A stretch of 37,937 nucleotides of DNA from NCBI RefSeq assembly GCF_029946505.1, contig NZ_JARZHG010000063.1, positions 1-37,937 of the forward strand, written 5' to 3'. Positions 8,178 to 15,752 of this stretch are shown here, piece by piece (within the stretch, counting starts at the first letter, position 1; each line of letters begins with the position of its first letter). A program made the translations under genes and the position numbers. The stretch is from Polyangium sp. y55x31 (GTDB taxonomy: Bacteria; Myxococcota_A; Polyangia; Polyangiales; Polyangiaceae). Under the pieces are notes generated by a model, which was not told the origin of the DNA, ran no database searches, and saw only the letters and a program-made list of their open reading frames with translations.

Positions 8178-8450
8178 ATGGCAGACCTCGACAGATTGAA
8201 CGATAGGCAGCGCGTTCTGCTCGTCGCAGGCGCGGCGGACCTTCACCCGATCACCGCAGGGCACGTGCTCGGCGGAAAACCCATTTCGAGGAAGACGCGG
8301 ATCGCTCTCGAGCGGGCCCGCGCGAACCTGGACGCGATCCGGGAAGAGCTCGGCGCGGCGCTCGATCGGCTCGCGGCGAACGACACCGCAAGCACGGCCG
8401 GCGCAGCGTCCTCGGCCTCGATGCCGGGCGGCGCGGCGGCGCTCGCCTGA
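8178..8450 (+). CDS. Small LacI/Cro-like DNA-binding protein
   Basis: In this 90-residue protein, residues about 20-50 (LHPITAGHVLGGKPISRKTRIALERAR) have the form of a Cro/LacI-type helix-turn-helix: a helix, a turn with conserved Gly, then a Ser/Arg-rich recognition stretch and a helix of the ERAR kind. The C-terminal 25 residues are Ala/Ser/Gly-rich and encoded by element word DNA (a 29-bp word copy starts inside the gene). It lies 222 bases upstream of the VapE-type gene on the same strand and may regulate it. Confidence 0.65.
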   Translation: MADLDRLNDRQRVLLVAGAADLHPITAGHVLGGKPISRKTRIALERARANLDAIREELGAALDRLAANDTASTAGAASSASMPGGAAALA

Positions 8451-8496
8451 ACGAACGCGAGGCGCGAGCGTCCTCGGCCTCGATGCCGGGCGGCGC
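8406..8496. repeat. 29-bp perfect direct repeat across a gene's 3' end
   Basis: A 29-bp sequence containing CTCGGCCTCGATGCCGGGCG occurs at 8406-8434, inside the 3' end of the HTH gene, and again at 8468-8496, after its stop. This is direct evidence that the word repeats cross coding boundaries. Confidence 0.85.
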
Positions 8497-8623
8497 TCGC
8501 GGCCTCGCAATCATAATGCCAGGGGGACGCGTAGAAAGGAGGGCGGCGCGGCGGGATAGGTGCGCGCTGCGATGGCTCGCGCGAGCGGCGATCGTGCGCG
8601 CTGGGATTGTGTACCAAGAAAAA

Positions 8624-8654
8624 CGGCCGCCCCGGGGGGACACCCGGACGGCCG
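8624..8654 (+). promoter_or_regulatory. Hairpin in the VapE-gene leader
   Basis: CGGCCG plus CCGGG-type arms form a stem with a small bulge 18 bases before ATG 8672. An A-rich run precedes it. It could attenuate or shape translation of the replication gene. Only the pairing is seen; the role is a guess. Confidence 0.35.
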
Positions 8655-8671
8655 CGGATGGTCGAGACACA

Positions 8672-10474
8672 ATGAAAGTAGCAGAATCGGATAACGAATG
8701 CAATGGGCGGCGCGAGGACGAGCATTCCCTCGATGCTCTCGACGGCCGCCCTGTCGACGCTGGGGAGCTTCCGCGCGAGGCCGAGGTGGGCGCGGCGATC
8801 GGGACGGCCGAGGCTCGCGGCGAACCATGCGAGGCCGAGGCCGAGCACGATGGCGGCCGTCCGCCTGGCGAGGAGGACAAGCGCGCTTCCTCCCCTCGCC
8901 CGTCGAAGGGCGCCGAGGCGCAAGGCAAGGCCCGCGGGCGCAAGCGATCCCAGCCGCGAGCGCCTGACTATCCCCCGGGGGATTGGCGGTCCGCCATCGT
9001 GTACACGTACACACGCGACAGCCGCAAAATTCGCCACGTCCCGGCGAATGCCATTACCATCCTTTCGCATGACGAATCGTGGAAAGGCGTCTTTGCGTGG
9101 GATGAATTCGTCGCTGCCATCGTGTGCATTCACTCGCCGCCGTGGCACCCCGACGACGACGACGGCGCGCCGCTATCGCAGTGGACGGAGACGGACGTCA
9201 CGAAGCTACAGGCATGGCTTGTGCGTCGATACGAACTCGAATTGAGCCCAGCACAATGCTACGCGGCGGCCGAGCTCGTGGCGAAGAAGCGCCGGATCCA
9301 CCCTATTCGCGAATGGCTGCGCGGCCTTCGATGGGACGGCGAAAAGCGCCTCGAGACGTGGTTGATCCAGCACCTCGGCGCGCCTGACACCGAATACGTG
9401 CGCCTCGTGTCGCGCTGGTTTCTCGTGTCGGCCGTGGCACGGGCGATGCGGCCCGGGGAGAAGGTCGACACGATGCTGATCCTCGAAGGACTCCAGGGGA
9501 TCAAGAAAAGCACGACGCTGCGCACCCTGTTCGGCGCGGCGTGGTTCTCCGACGCGTCGATCGACTGGACGAGCAAGGACCGTTTCGAGGTCCTGCGCGG
9601 GCGCTGGTGCGTCGAAATGGCCGAGCTCGATGGGATCCACAAGGCCGAGGTTTCCAGGGTCAAGGCGTTTCTCGCGACGCAGGAGGACCACTACCGCCGA
9701 CCATACGCGAAAGCGGCTGACACCGCGCCGCGGCAATGCGTGTTCGCGGGCACGGTCAACCCGAACGCGCTGGGCACGTACCTCCGCGACGACGAAAACC
9801 GGCGTTTCTGGCCCGTGCGCTGCACGCACGAGGCGGACCTCGGCGCGCTCGCGGCCGAACGCGAATTGTTGTTTGCGGAGGCGCTTGCGCGATACGAGGA
9901 TCCGGATCCTGATTCTCGCCGCTGGTGGCCCGAGACAGCCGAGGAAAAGGCCGTTTGCGCGGCCGAGGCCGAGAAGCGCCGCCTCGGCGATGCGTGGCAG
10001 GGCTTGATTGACGTCTACCTGGAAAAGCCAACGCGCGGGGAGGTCACAGTCTCCGATGTTCTCGAGCACGCGGTCAAGCTGGACGCGTCCAGAATGGACC
10101 ACGGGGCGAGCATCCGCGCGGCAACGTGTCTCATGCGCGCGGGATGGATCAAGGACGGCCGCGAGCGCCGCGACGGCCGCAGGGAGACCGTCTACAAGCG
10201 GCCTCCGCAGCCATCCAGGAGCGGCGAGGCCGGCGCAGAGCTACCGCGCGAGGACGAGGACGCGAACGACCCGGCGGAACCCGCGCCCGCCTCGCCGTCT
10301 CGACCCGTGGATACGCGCCCGCGAGGCCGGTACGGATGCCGCTGCACGATCACGCCTGAGTGCAGTTGCCACCCCTGCAAGAATGGCTGTTGTAGCAATT
10401 CGGCATGCATGCCGAACGGTCCTTTCGGCCCGGATCGTCCGAACGGCCATTGCGATGGGTTCTGCTACGGTTGA
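8672..10474 (+). CDS. VapE-family replication ATPase (helicase) with Cys-rich tail
   Basis: The 600-residue protein is of the virulence-associated protein E type, the P-loop NTPase that drives replication in phage-satellite and related elements. Walker A is GLQGIKKST (about residue 272). The Walker B region is RWCVEMAELDG (about 313), followed by family motifs KAFLATQEDHYRRPY, PRQCVFAGTVN and DDENRRFWPV. A preceding alpha/beta region holds WDGEKRLETWL. The first 100 residues are disordered and word-encoded. The last 50 residues form a Cys-rich tail (CRCTITPECSCHPCKNGCC and more, at least nine Cys) that I do not associate with the family and that could bind metal. I chose ATG 8672 over an open upstream extension that translates spacer words. 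Confidence 0.85.
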   Translation: MKVAESDNECNGRREDEHSLDALDGRPVDAGELPREAEVGAAIGTAEARGEPCEAEAEHDGGRPPGEEDKRASSPRPSKGAEAQGKARGRKRSQPRAPDYPPGDWRSAIVYTYTRDSRKIRHVPANAITILSHDESWKGVFAWDEFVAAIVCIHSPPWHPDDDDGAPLSQWTETDVTKLQAWLVRRYELELSPAQCYAAAELVAKKRRIHPIREWLRGLRWDGEKRLETWLIQHLGAPDTEYVRLVSRWFLVSAVARAMRPGEKVDTMLILEGLQGIKKSTTLRTLFGAAWFSDASIDWTSKDRFEVLRGRWCVEMAELDGIHKAEVSRVKAFLATQEDHYRRPYAKAADTAPRQCVFAGTVNPNALGTYLRDDENRRFWPVRCTHEADLGALAAERELLFAEALARYEDPDPDSRRWWPETAEEKAVCAAEAEKRRLGDAWQGLIDVYLEKPTRGEVTVSDVLEHAVKLDASRMDHGASIRAATCLMRAGWIKDGRERRDGRRETVYKRPPQPSRSGEAGAELPREDEDANDPAEPAPASPSRPVDTRPRGRYGCRCTITPECSCHPCKNGCCSNSACMPNGPFGPDRPNGHCDGFCYG

Positions 10475-10834
10475 CGCCGGAGCCAGCGCGCTCGTCGTGG
10501 GGGCAGCTTGGGAAGCCTACCGCGGCGAGCACGAGGCCGATCCCAGCGGCGGCGCGTGACGAACGCGAGGACGAGCGGCGTCTCGAGGATGCGCGCTGAG
10601 GCCGATCGGGGCGCGTACGCCGGCCGCCTGGCAGGACGAACGAGGCGCGGACGATGATCGGCGAGGCCGAGGAGCGGGGGGGGCGCTTGCGGGGTACGGG
10701 CGCGGCGCGTAGCTCCTCGCGCGGGATGCTCTCGAGGCCCGCGCCGAGGCGGGCGGCCTCCCCATCGAACGCGCGCGGAGGGAACAACGGCGCGCCGCCC
10801 GAACCCCGCGGACGGGCGGCGCGCATCGATTAAG
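10475..10834. other. Word-repeat spacer
   Basis: No gene was seen. The DNA again consists of element words (GAGCACGAGGCCGA, GCGTAGCTCCTCGCG near 10709, GATGCTCTCGAGG at 10728). It stops within a few bases of the stop codon of the minus-strand zinc-finger gene. A small 6-bp hairpin (GTCACT/AGTGAC) sits at that stop. Confidence 0.5.
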
Positions 10835-11068
10835 TCACTTTAGCCAGTGACGCCCTGACGGTTTCGGGCGTATTGAGCCGCTGCGCTTTTTACACTTGGC
10901 AGGGTGGCGCTGGAATTCAAGGAACCTGTCACGAGCATTGCCTCGTCGGTCTCTGCGAAAGCCACTCCACGAGATGTGGCCGCAGAATTCACAATAATAC
11001 GCGGGTCGGTTGTATGGGGCCATGAAGCTGCATCTTCCTCCGATCGAAAAACAACGGGGATCCGTCAA
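10835..11068 (-). CDS. Small zinc-finger-like protein
   Basis: The 77-residue protein contains YYCEFCGHISW and FQRHPAKCKK, giving Cys-x2-Cys ... His-x4-Cys, a likely C2HC zinc site within about 35 residues. An alternative start at 11023 (MAPYNRPAYYC) keeps the whole finger. Base composition is visibly less GC-rich than its flanks, and it runs opposite to the VapE gene, so it looks like an acquired cargo gene. The ligand is unknown: DNA, RNA or protein are all possible. Confidence 0.6.
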   Translation of the reverse strand: MTDPRCFSIGGRCSFMAPYNRPAYYCEFCGHISWSGFRRDRRGNARDRFLEFQRHPAKCKKRSGSIRPKPSGRHWLK

Positions 11069-11521
11069 ACAACCCCACAGAAGGATTCACGCTACCACGG
11101 CGCGAGCTGGGGCGTCAACTTGGGCAGAATGTGCATTAGAGAATTACGCCCGGCAGGCCGGGCGCGTACCTCCCGATCGGGCTGCACATGTGCTGCAAGG
11201 GCGCCCCCCGAGGTCCACGCCCGCGGCGCCTGTAGCTCCTCGGCGACGCTCGCGGGATGCGAGGACGGGCGGACAGACGGACGCACAGCGGCCTCGGCGC
11301 GTAGCTCACGTGCACGAGCTCGCGGCGCTCGTCCCCCTCGCGCCCGTCCTCGTGCTCGGTGGCCAGCGGTGGCGCGCGCAGCGGGGTCAAGGTCGCATCG
11401 AGGGGACCGCGGGCGGGCATCGGGGCGCCTCGGCGCGGCTCGCGCGTCCTGACCGGCGCAGCGGGTCGAGGACGGGCAAGGCATCGGATCGGCGTCCTGC
11501 CCCTCGCGGCCGCTCCGCTGC
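11069..11521. other. Intergenic region with hairpin and word repeats
   Basis: The first 100 bases are ordinary DNA upstream of the zinc-finger gene. CGCCCGGC-AG-GCCGGGCG at 11147-11164 is a perfect 8-bp hairpin, followed at 11170 by the palindrome CCCGATCGGG. From about 11200 to 11520 it is word DNA (CACGTGCACGAGCTCGCGGC near 11310, CTGTAGCTCCTCGGC). The words end directly at the stop codon of the GGDEF gene. No gene was seen. Confidence 0.5.
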
Positions 11522-12403
11522 CTAGATTTCGCGATTGTGGGGGTTGAATATAGTCACATCGCCAGACCCCACCGCGATCGCGCTCACGCGAGGATCGTGC
11601 TTTTTCGATTCCTCTTTTGCGCGGTATTGCGCCTTGTCCGCGAGGTCGCCAACGGCGTCCTGATTGGGATCCATTGTGCATGCGCTTCCGCACGAGGCCG
11701 TGAGGATGAGAGCCTCGCCATTCAGATCGAGGACATCCTTTGCAAGCTGCCGCGTGAAATTGGCGAGAAGCTTGGCGGCGGCTGCGTCGTCCACGTTAGG
11801 CAGGATGACGATTACCTCATCGCCTCCCTCACCGCGGTATGCTTCGCCACGCTCGCCGAACGTCGCAACAACGGCCTCCAGGTATGCTTTGATCGCCGCA
11901 TCCCCGCCCACATGCCGGTGCTTATCGTTGATCGCTTTGAGCCCGTTCATATCCAGGTACACGACGGACAGCGGCGTCTCGTTGCTGGCGGACATTAGTG
12001 CAATGGTAAGATCGGTCTCCAAGTGCCGTTTCGCCAAGCACAAGCCCGTGGGGTCTCGGTCGCGGCCGGTGCGTAGCTGCTGCTGGAGCTCGGAAAGGCG
12101 CACGCGGCCCTTATGGCTAATGCGAAACGTTAAATCGACCTTTGCCCCGTGCAGCAGATCCCCGATTTCTTGCCAGCGTTTCTTTTCACGCGCTTGTCGC
12201 AACTGATTGAATTCGCCTGCAAACGCCTCGCCGCCGCCCCATGCGAGCGAACCAATATCGTTTATGTAGCCATCATGCAGGAGCGACAGGACCATCTCTT
12301 GGTGTTCAATGTGCTCGAAACCCCCTGGATGCTTGATCTCTCCCTCGCGATCCAGCCGCGCGAGAAACTGCATTTCCCTGATACGTGCGTCCATCCGGCT
12401 CAT
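11522..12403 (-). CDS. Winged-helix plus GGDEF nucleotide cyclase-like protein
   Basis: The 293-residue protein has an N-terminal winged-helix-like domain (about 1-115: HQEMVLSLLHDGYI ... VDLTFRISHKGRVRLSELQQQL). A GGDEF domain follows (about 117-275). The GGDEF hallmarks are VVYLDMNGLKAINDKH with metal ligand Asp151, HVGGDAAIKAYL, GEGGDEV (193-197, a conservative variant of GGDEF), and the terminal helix ADKAQYRAKEES. Catalysis therefore looks possible: cyclic-di-GMP or another cyclic dinucleotide. No RxxD inhibitory site precedes the motif, and there is no membrane or PAS/GAF sensor. The winged helix in place of a sensor, and the location in a mobile element as lower-GC cargo, suggest a role in conflict or element control rather than ordinary biofilm signalling. 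Confidence 0.8.
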   Translation of the reverse strand: MSRMDARIREMQFLARLDREGEIKHPGGFEHIEHQEMVLSLLHDGYINDIGSLAWGGGEAFAGEFNQLRQAREKKRWQEIGDLLHGAKVDLTFRISHKGRVRLSELQQQLRTGRDRDPTGLCLAKRHLETDLTIALMSASNETPLSVVYLDMNGLKAINDKHRHVGGDAAIKAYLEAVVATFGERGEAYRGEGGDEVIVILPNVDDAAAAKLLANFTRQLAKDVLDLNGEALILTASCGSACTMDPNQDAVGDLADKAQYRAKEESKKHDPRVSAIAVGSGDVTIFNPHNREI

Positions 12404-12781
12404 GGCCTACCCCTATCACATCTGCCGGACGGAGTAGAAACGGGGACGCTTGCGAGGGCGTGAAAGCCTGTCCTCCCGCTGATGCCGCGCAGCTCCTCGG
12501 CTCGCGTTCGGAGGGGGCGCGGGGTGTGCTCTGCCGGCGCTCGAGGATCTGCTCGCGGGGTGCGCCCGTCCCCGTCGCGGCCGAGGTCCGTCTCGACGTT
12601 CAGCGAGCTCGTGGCAGCGCGGACCTCTCCCGATGCCGGGCGCGGGCGCGCAGCGGCGGCAAGGTGACGTCGAGACCGGGCGGGCGCGGTAGAGGCGCCT
12701 CGGCCTCGGCGGGTGCGTCGTGCGGGGCGGCTGGGGTGCGCCATGGCGTGAGGCTCGACGCCGGCCTCGTGCTCGTGCGCT
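12404..12781. other. Word-repeat spacer
   Basis: The first 60 bases include the start region of the GGDEF gene. From about 12470 to 12780 the DNA is element word sequence (CGCAGCTCCTCGGCTCGCG, GCGGCCGAGGTCCGTCTCG, CGGCCTCGTGCTCGTGCG). It ends right at the stop codon of the zinc-ribbon gene. No gene was seen. Confidence 0.5.
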
Positions 12782-12988
12782 TCAGCGGTCTTTTCGAATC
12801 TTGTCGACGTTGTCCGCAACTTCCGGGTCCAGGATACCGAATATGGCTCCGCACCCGCCGCAGGCGACCGCATGCAGTTTGTGCGTCTTTTCTCTTCCGC
12901 TGGCTCGAAGGGCTTGCGTAGCAGTGACGGGCTCGAGGATGAGCGTTGTATTATTGCAACGAGGGCAGTTAGGCTGGGGCATGACCAC
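12782..12988 (-). CDS. Small zinc-ribbon protein
   Basis: The 68-residue protein has two Cys pairs, CPRC near the N-terminus and CGGC at about 43-46, making a four-Cys zinc ribbon. The pattern (NCPRCNNTTLIL ... LHAVACGGCGAIFGILD) matches a widespread family of tiny uncharacterised zinc-ribbon proteins. It runs opposite to the main element genes and is less GC-rich than its flanks. Likely cargo; function unknown. Confidence 0.7.
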   Translation of the reverse strand: MVMPQPNCPRCNNTTLILEPVTATQALRASGREKTHKLHAVACGGCGAIFGILDPEVADNVDKIRKDR

Positions 12989-13480
12989 ATTATCGCCCTA
13001 GCGCCAATCAGAGTGAAGTTTCTGTCCCGTCTAGCGTGTACCGGCTACGTTCAAGGCCACGCGCCGCCCGCGCCGCCGCTGCACCCGCGCCTCCCGCGAA
13101 GGCCCGGCCTCGTGCTCGTGCTCCTCGCGTGGGGTGTCCTCGGCGGGGGGGTGCGAAGGCCGGCGCTCGCCGCTCGGCTCACGGGCGCGCGCTACCGGGC
13201 CGAGGACGCATCGACGGGGGACGGGGGGACTCGCGCCCGTGGGGAGCTGCTACCGGGCGTCCTCGCGGCGCTGGGGGCCCGCTGGCGTTCGGCGAGGTCC
13301 GCGGGGAGCTGGGGGGAGACCATGCGCGCGCCGAGGCGCCGCTCGTGCTCCGCGCCGCCGCTCCGCGCACGTGGGGAGAGCGGCGAGGGGGTGCGGTTGG
13401 CAAGGTGCTCGCGGCGCTCGTGCTCGTCCCCCTCGATGCTCTCGAGGTCCGAAAACGCGGCGTTTCCCGTGGCTCCCCCT
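12989..13480. other. Word-repeat spacer
   Basis: After about 70 bases upstream of the zinc-ribbon gene, the DNA from about 13060 to 13455 is GC-rich word sequence (CTCGTGCTCGTGCTCCTCGC, GGGCCGAGGACG, CGATGCTCTCGAGGTCCG at 13434). It ends shortly before the iteron cluster. No gene was seen. Confidence 0.5.
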
Positions 13481-13493
13481 GGCCAGTCTTCGG

Positions 13494-13768
13494 AGATTGG
13501 CCGCAGATTGGCCAGAGATTGGACACTGCAAAAACCCTTGCGATCCCGCCTCATCTGCACGCGTGTCCAATGTGTCCAGGCACAAGCGTACGCGCACACA
13601 TGGGAGATCACGCTACACGCTCCCCCGGTGGGGAGGCGCGCACGCGATACGCGCACGTGTACACGTAGAAGATGTTGCGGAACCCCTTGGACAGATTGGC
13701 CGATTGGACACTCCAGCGAAACCATTGGGGAATCCCTGGCCAATCTCTGGCCAATCTCTGGCCAGTGC
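13494..13768. repeat. Inverted clusters of 11-bp-period iterons, candidate origin
   Basis: AGATTGGCC/AGATTGGAC stands at 13494, 13505 and 13516, exactly 11 bp apart. AGATTGGCC and CGATTGGAC follow at 13693 and 13701. The inverted form GGCCAATCT stands at 13738 and 13749, with the variant GGCCAGTGC at 13760, again 11 bp apart. GTGTCCA occurs twice at 13563-13578 between the clusters, and the 12-bp palindrome ACGTGTACACGT is at 13655-13666. Phased iterons in opposite orientation around an ordinary AT-richer stretch are typical of replication origins, partition sites or relaxase nick regions. The gene just downstream encodes a ribbon-helix-helix protein, a possible binder. The VapE protein would be the helicase if this is an origin. 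Confidence 0.7.
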
Positions 13769-14103
13769 GAGGCGCCTTACCCTACCTCGCGCCGCCGCTG
13801 GTGCTCCTCGCACCAGGGGCGAGGCGCTTTGCACAGTTTGGCGAGGTTGCCCATTCCAAACAGTATAGGGGAATTTTCAGGCGCAAGGGAGGCGACTTTC
13901 CCGCGAAGACCTCGACGCGTTGAAATCGTCTTGAACACTGGAAACGAGGCGGATCTCGCTGTTTCGCGCGGTTCGTGTCCGTGAACGTCGGCGCCCGTCA
14001 CCGTCTCGCCGCTCGTTTCGTGCACGCTATTCGCGAAAAACTCGCCTCGATGCTCCTCACTGTTGGCCGTAATCGCGCCGCGCTGCTATGCTCCGCGTGC
14101 ACA

Positions 14104-15216
14104 ATGGGCCGCCCCCGACGATGTTTCAGTGAGCCGGCCTCCGAATTCGTGTCCTTTCGGCTGACGCGGGCCGAGGCCGAGGCGCTGCAATCAGCGGCCG
14201 AGGAAGCCGGGATCGCGAGGAACGAATACGCCCGGCGCACGATGCTCGGCCATCTGTCCAGCCGAGGCTACGCGCCGCCCGCGCCGCCTCGCGCCCTTCG
14301 CCGCGTCTCTCCCGTCGATGCCGGTCCGCGCGAGCCGCGCGAGCCGATCCCGCTGCGCGCATCGTCCGCGCCCGCGCTCGCCGAGGCGCCTGCGTGCCGC
14401 AACGTCGTGAGCCTCGATGCGCGCCCCCCTCCGCGCTCGCCGAGGCGCCCGTCCTCGGCCGCTGCGCGACGATCGATCGGGACGAGCGCACCCCTTGCCG
14501 CTCCCCTCGCCGATCCGTCTCTCGACGCCGCGCCCGTGCTCGCCGAGGCGCGTCCGCTGCGCCCGTCTGTCGAGACGAACGGAGCCGCGCCGCCCGCCGC
14601 TCCCATCGATGCCGGTCCGGCCGATCGTCCCCCGTCCGCGCCCGCCGAGGCCGAGGCGCCCCGCCGCGAGACGCGCGAGCCGATCGGCGAGCACGAGCGC
14701 GGCCTCGAAGATGCGCGCCGCCCGGCATCCTTCCGCGCCGCCGCTGCGCCCGCCGAGGCCGAGGAAGCTCTCGACGCCCGGCCGGCGCTTCCGACGCTCG
14801 CCGCGAGCGCGACGCGCGAGGCTCACGAGGCCGGCCTCGATGCGCCCGCCGAGGCCGATCCGGATCACGCGCTCGACGCGCCGCCCGCGTCCGTGCACGA
14901 GCTCGCCGGGGGGTCCGCGAGCGAGGCGCGCCTCGATGATCCCCCGGAGCTCTCCGAAGCTGCGGCGGCCGTCCTCGCGGCGGCGCGGTCCCTTGCCGCG
15001 CTGGATCCTTCCGCGCCGATCCCCGCGCCCGTGCTCGTCCTCGAGGCGCACGTCGGCGGGATGTCCCTCGAGGAAGCGCGCGCGGCCGTGCTCGTGCTCG
15101 TCACGTGCGGCGAGCTCGCGGCCGAGGCGGGCGACGACGCGAGCGGCCTCGCGCCCGTCGATGCGTCCGGACGAACGATCACCGCGGTCCGCCTCGCGAC
15201 CGCATTGGAGGGTTGA
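14104..15216 (+). CDS. Ribbon-helix-helix protein, MobC/CopG-like, with repetitive linker
   Basis: The 370-residue protein has an N-terminal ribbon-helix-helix domain (about residues 15-50: FVSFRLTRAEAEALQSAAEE, then GIARNEYARRTMLGHL) like MobC-type mobilisation or CopG-type repressor proteins. Residues about 60-275 are a low-complexity linker repeating IDAGP, AEAEAP, LDARP and REPI, encoded by the same words as the element's spacers. The C-terminal 90 residues form a helical domain (LSEAAAAVLAAARSLAALDPS, AHVGGMSLEEARAAVLVLV). I preferred ATG 14104; the frame is open upstream to 13975. It could bind the iterons upstream as mobilisation, partition or copy-control factor. Confidence 0.7.
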   Translation: MGRPRRCFSEPASEFVSFRLTRAEAEALQSAAEEAGIARNEYARRTMLGHLSSRGYAPPAPPRALRRVSPVDAGPREPREPIPLRASSAPALAEAPACRNVVSLDARPPPRSPRRPSSAAARRSIGTSAPLAAPLADPSLDAAPVLAEARPLRPSVETNGAAPPAAPIDAGPADRPPSAPAEAEAPRRETREPIGEHERGLEDARRPASFRAAAAPAEAEEALDARPALPTLAASATREAHEAGLDAPAEADPDHALDAPPASVHELAGGSASEARLDDPPELSEAAAAVLAAARSLAALDPSAPIPAPVLVLEAHVGGMSLEEARAAVLVLVTCGELAAEAGDDASGLAPVDASGRTITAVRLATALEG

Positions 15217-15218
15217 CC

Positions 15219-15737
15219 GTGCTCCCGAACCTCGCGGCCGAGGTGGCATTCTGGCAAAAGGCGTTCGGCCTCGATGATTGGACGATCGAGGCGCGCCACG
15301 TCGAGGATCTCCGGTATCCGTGCAATGACGCGGGCGCGGGATACCCGGCGAAGGGCGAACGCATGGCGGGATTGTGCACGGTCGATCGCAAAGCGAGGAG
15401 CGCGAGGATCGCCGTTCGTACGCCGCGCACCATGCGGCAGCTACGGGAATGGCCCGAGGCCGTCTGTCACGAGGTCATGCACGTCCTCGGCGCGGCGTAC
15501 CGCACGCCCGGATGGACCATTCAAAAGGAGCATCAGACGATCAACGTCGTTGCCCCTATGCTGGTCAAGGCGAGGCGCAGGGATCCAGCGCTCGCCGCTC
15601 GCGCGGCCGGAGTTTTCGCGGAAGCATGCCGCCGCTGCGCCGCTGCTCTTTCTCCGCCCACGAAATCGCCGATCATCGCGGAAGCCGATCGAGCCGCCGC
15701 AATGAGTGTTTCGCCGCCCGCGGGCGGCGCTCGATGA
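15219..15737 (+). CDS. Putative zincin metalloprotease domain protein
   Basis: The 172-residue protein has a zincin motif HEVMHVLG (His84, Glu85, His88, Gly91), i.e. HExxHxxG. It follows a beta-rich stretch (TVDRKARSARIAVRTPR) as in small metallopeptidases. The GTG start is 2 bases after the preceding stop, with GGAGGG 6 bases before it, so translation is coupled to the ribbon-helix-helix gene. There is no signal peptide, so it acts in the cytoplasm or on element or phage proteins. The third zinc ligand is not obvious: a Glu or His after the motif (KEHQTIN) is a candidate. Cleaving a repressor is one possible job, by analogy with ImmA-type proteins. Confidence 0.65.
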   Translation: MLPNLAAEVAFWQKAFGLDDWTIEARHVEDLRYPCNDAGAGYPAKGERMAGLCTVDRKARSARIAVRTPRTMRQLREWPEAVCHEVMHVLGAAYRTPGWTIQKEHQTINVVAPMLVKARRRDPALAARAAGVFAEACRRCAAALSPPTKSPIIAEADRAAAMSVSPPAGGAR

Positions 15738-15752
15738 AAGGAAGCGTTTCCC

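Noticed and set aside
13494-13768. CRISPR array
   Set aside because: The units are 9-11 bp in two orientations without constant spacers, which fits iterons and not CRISPR repeats.
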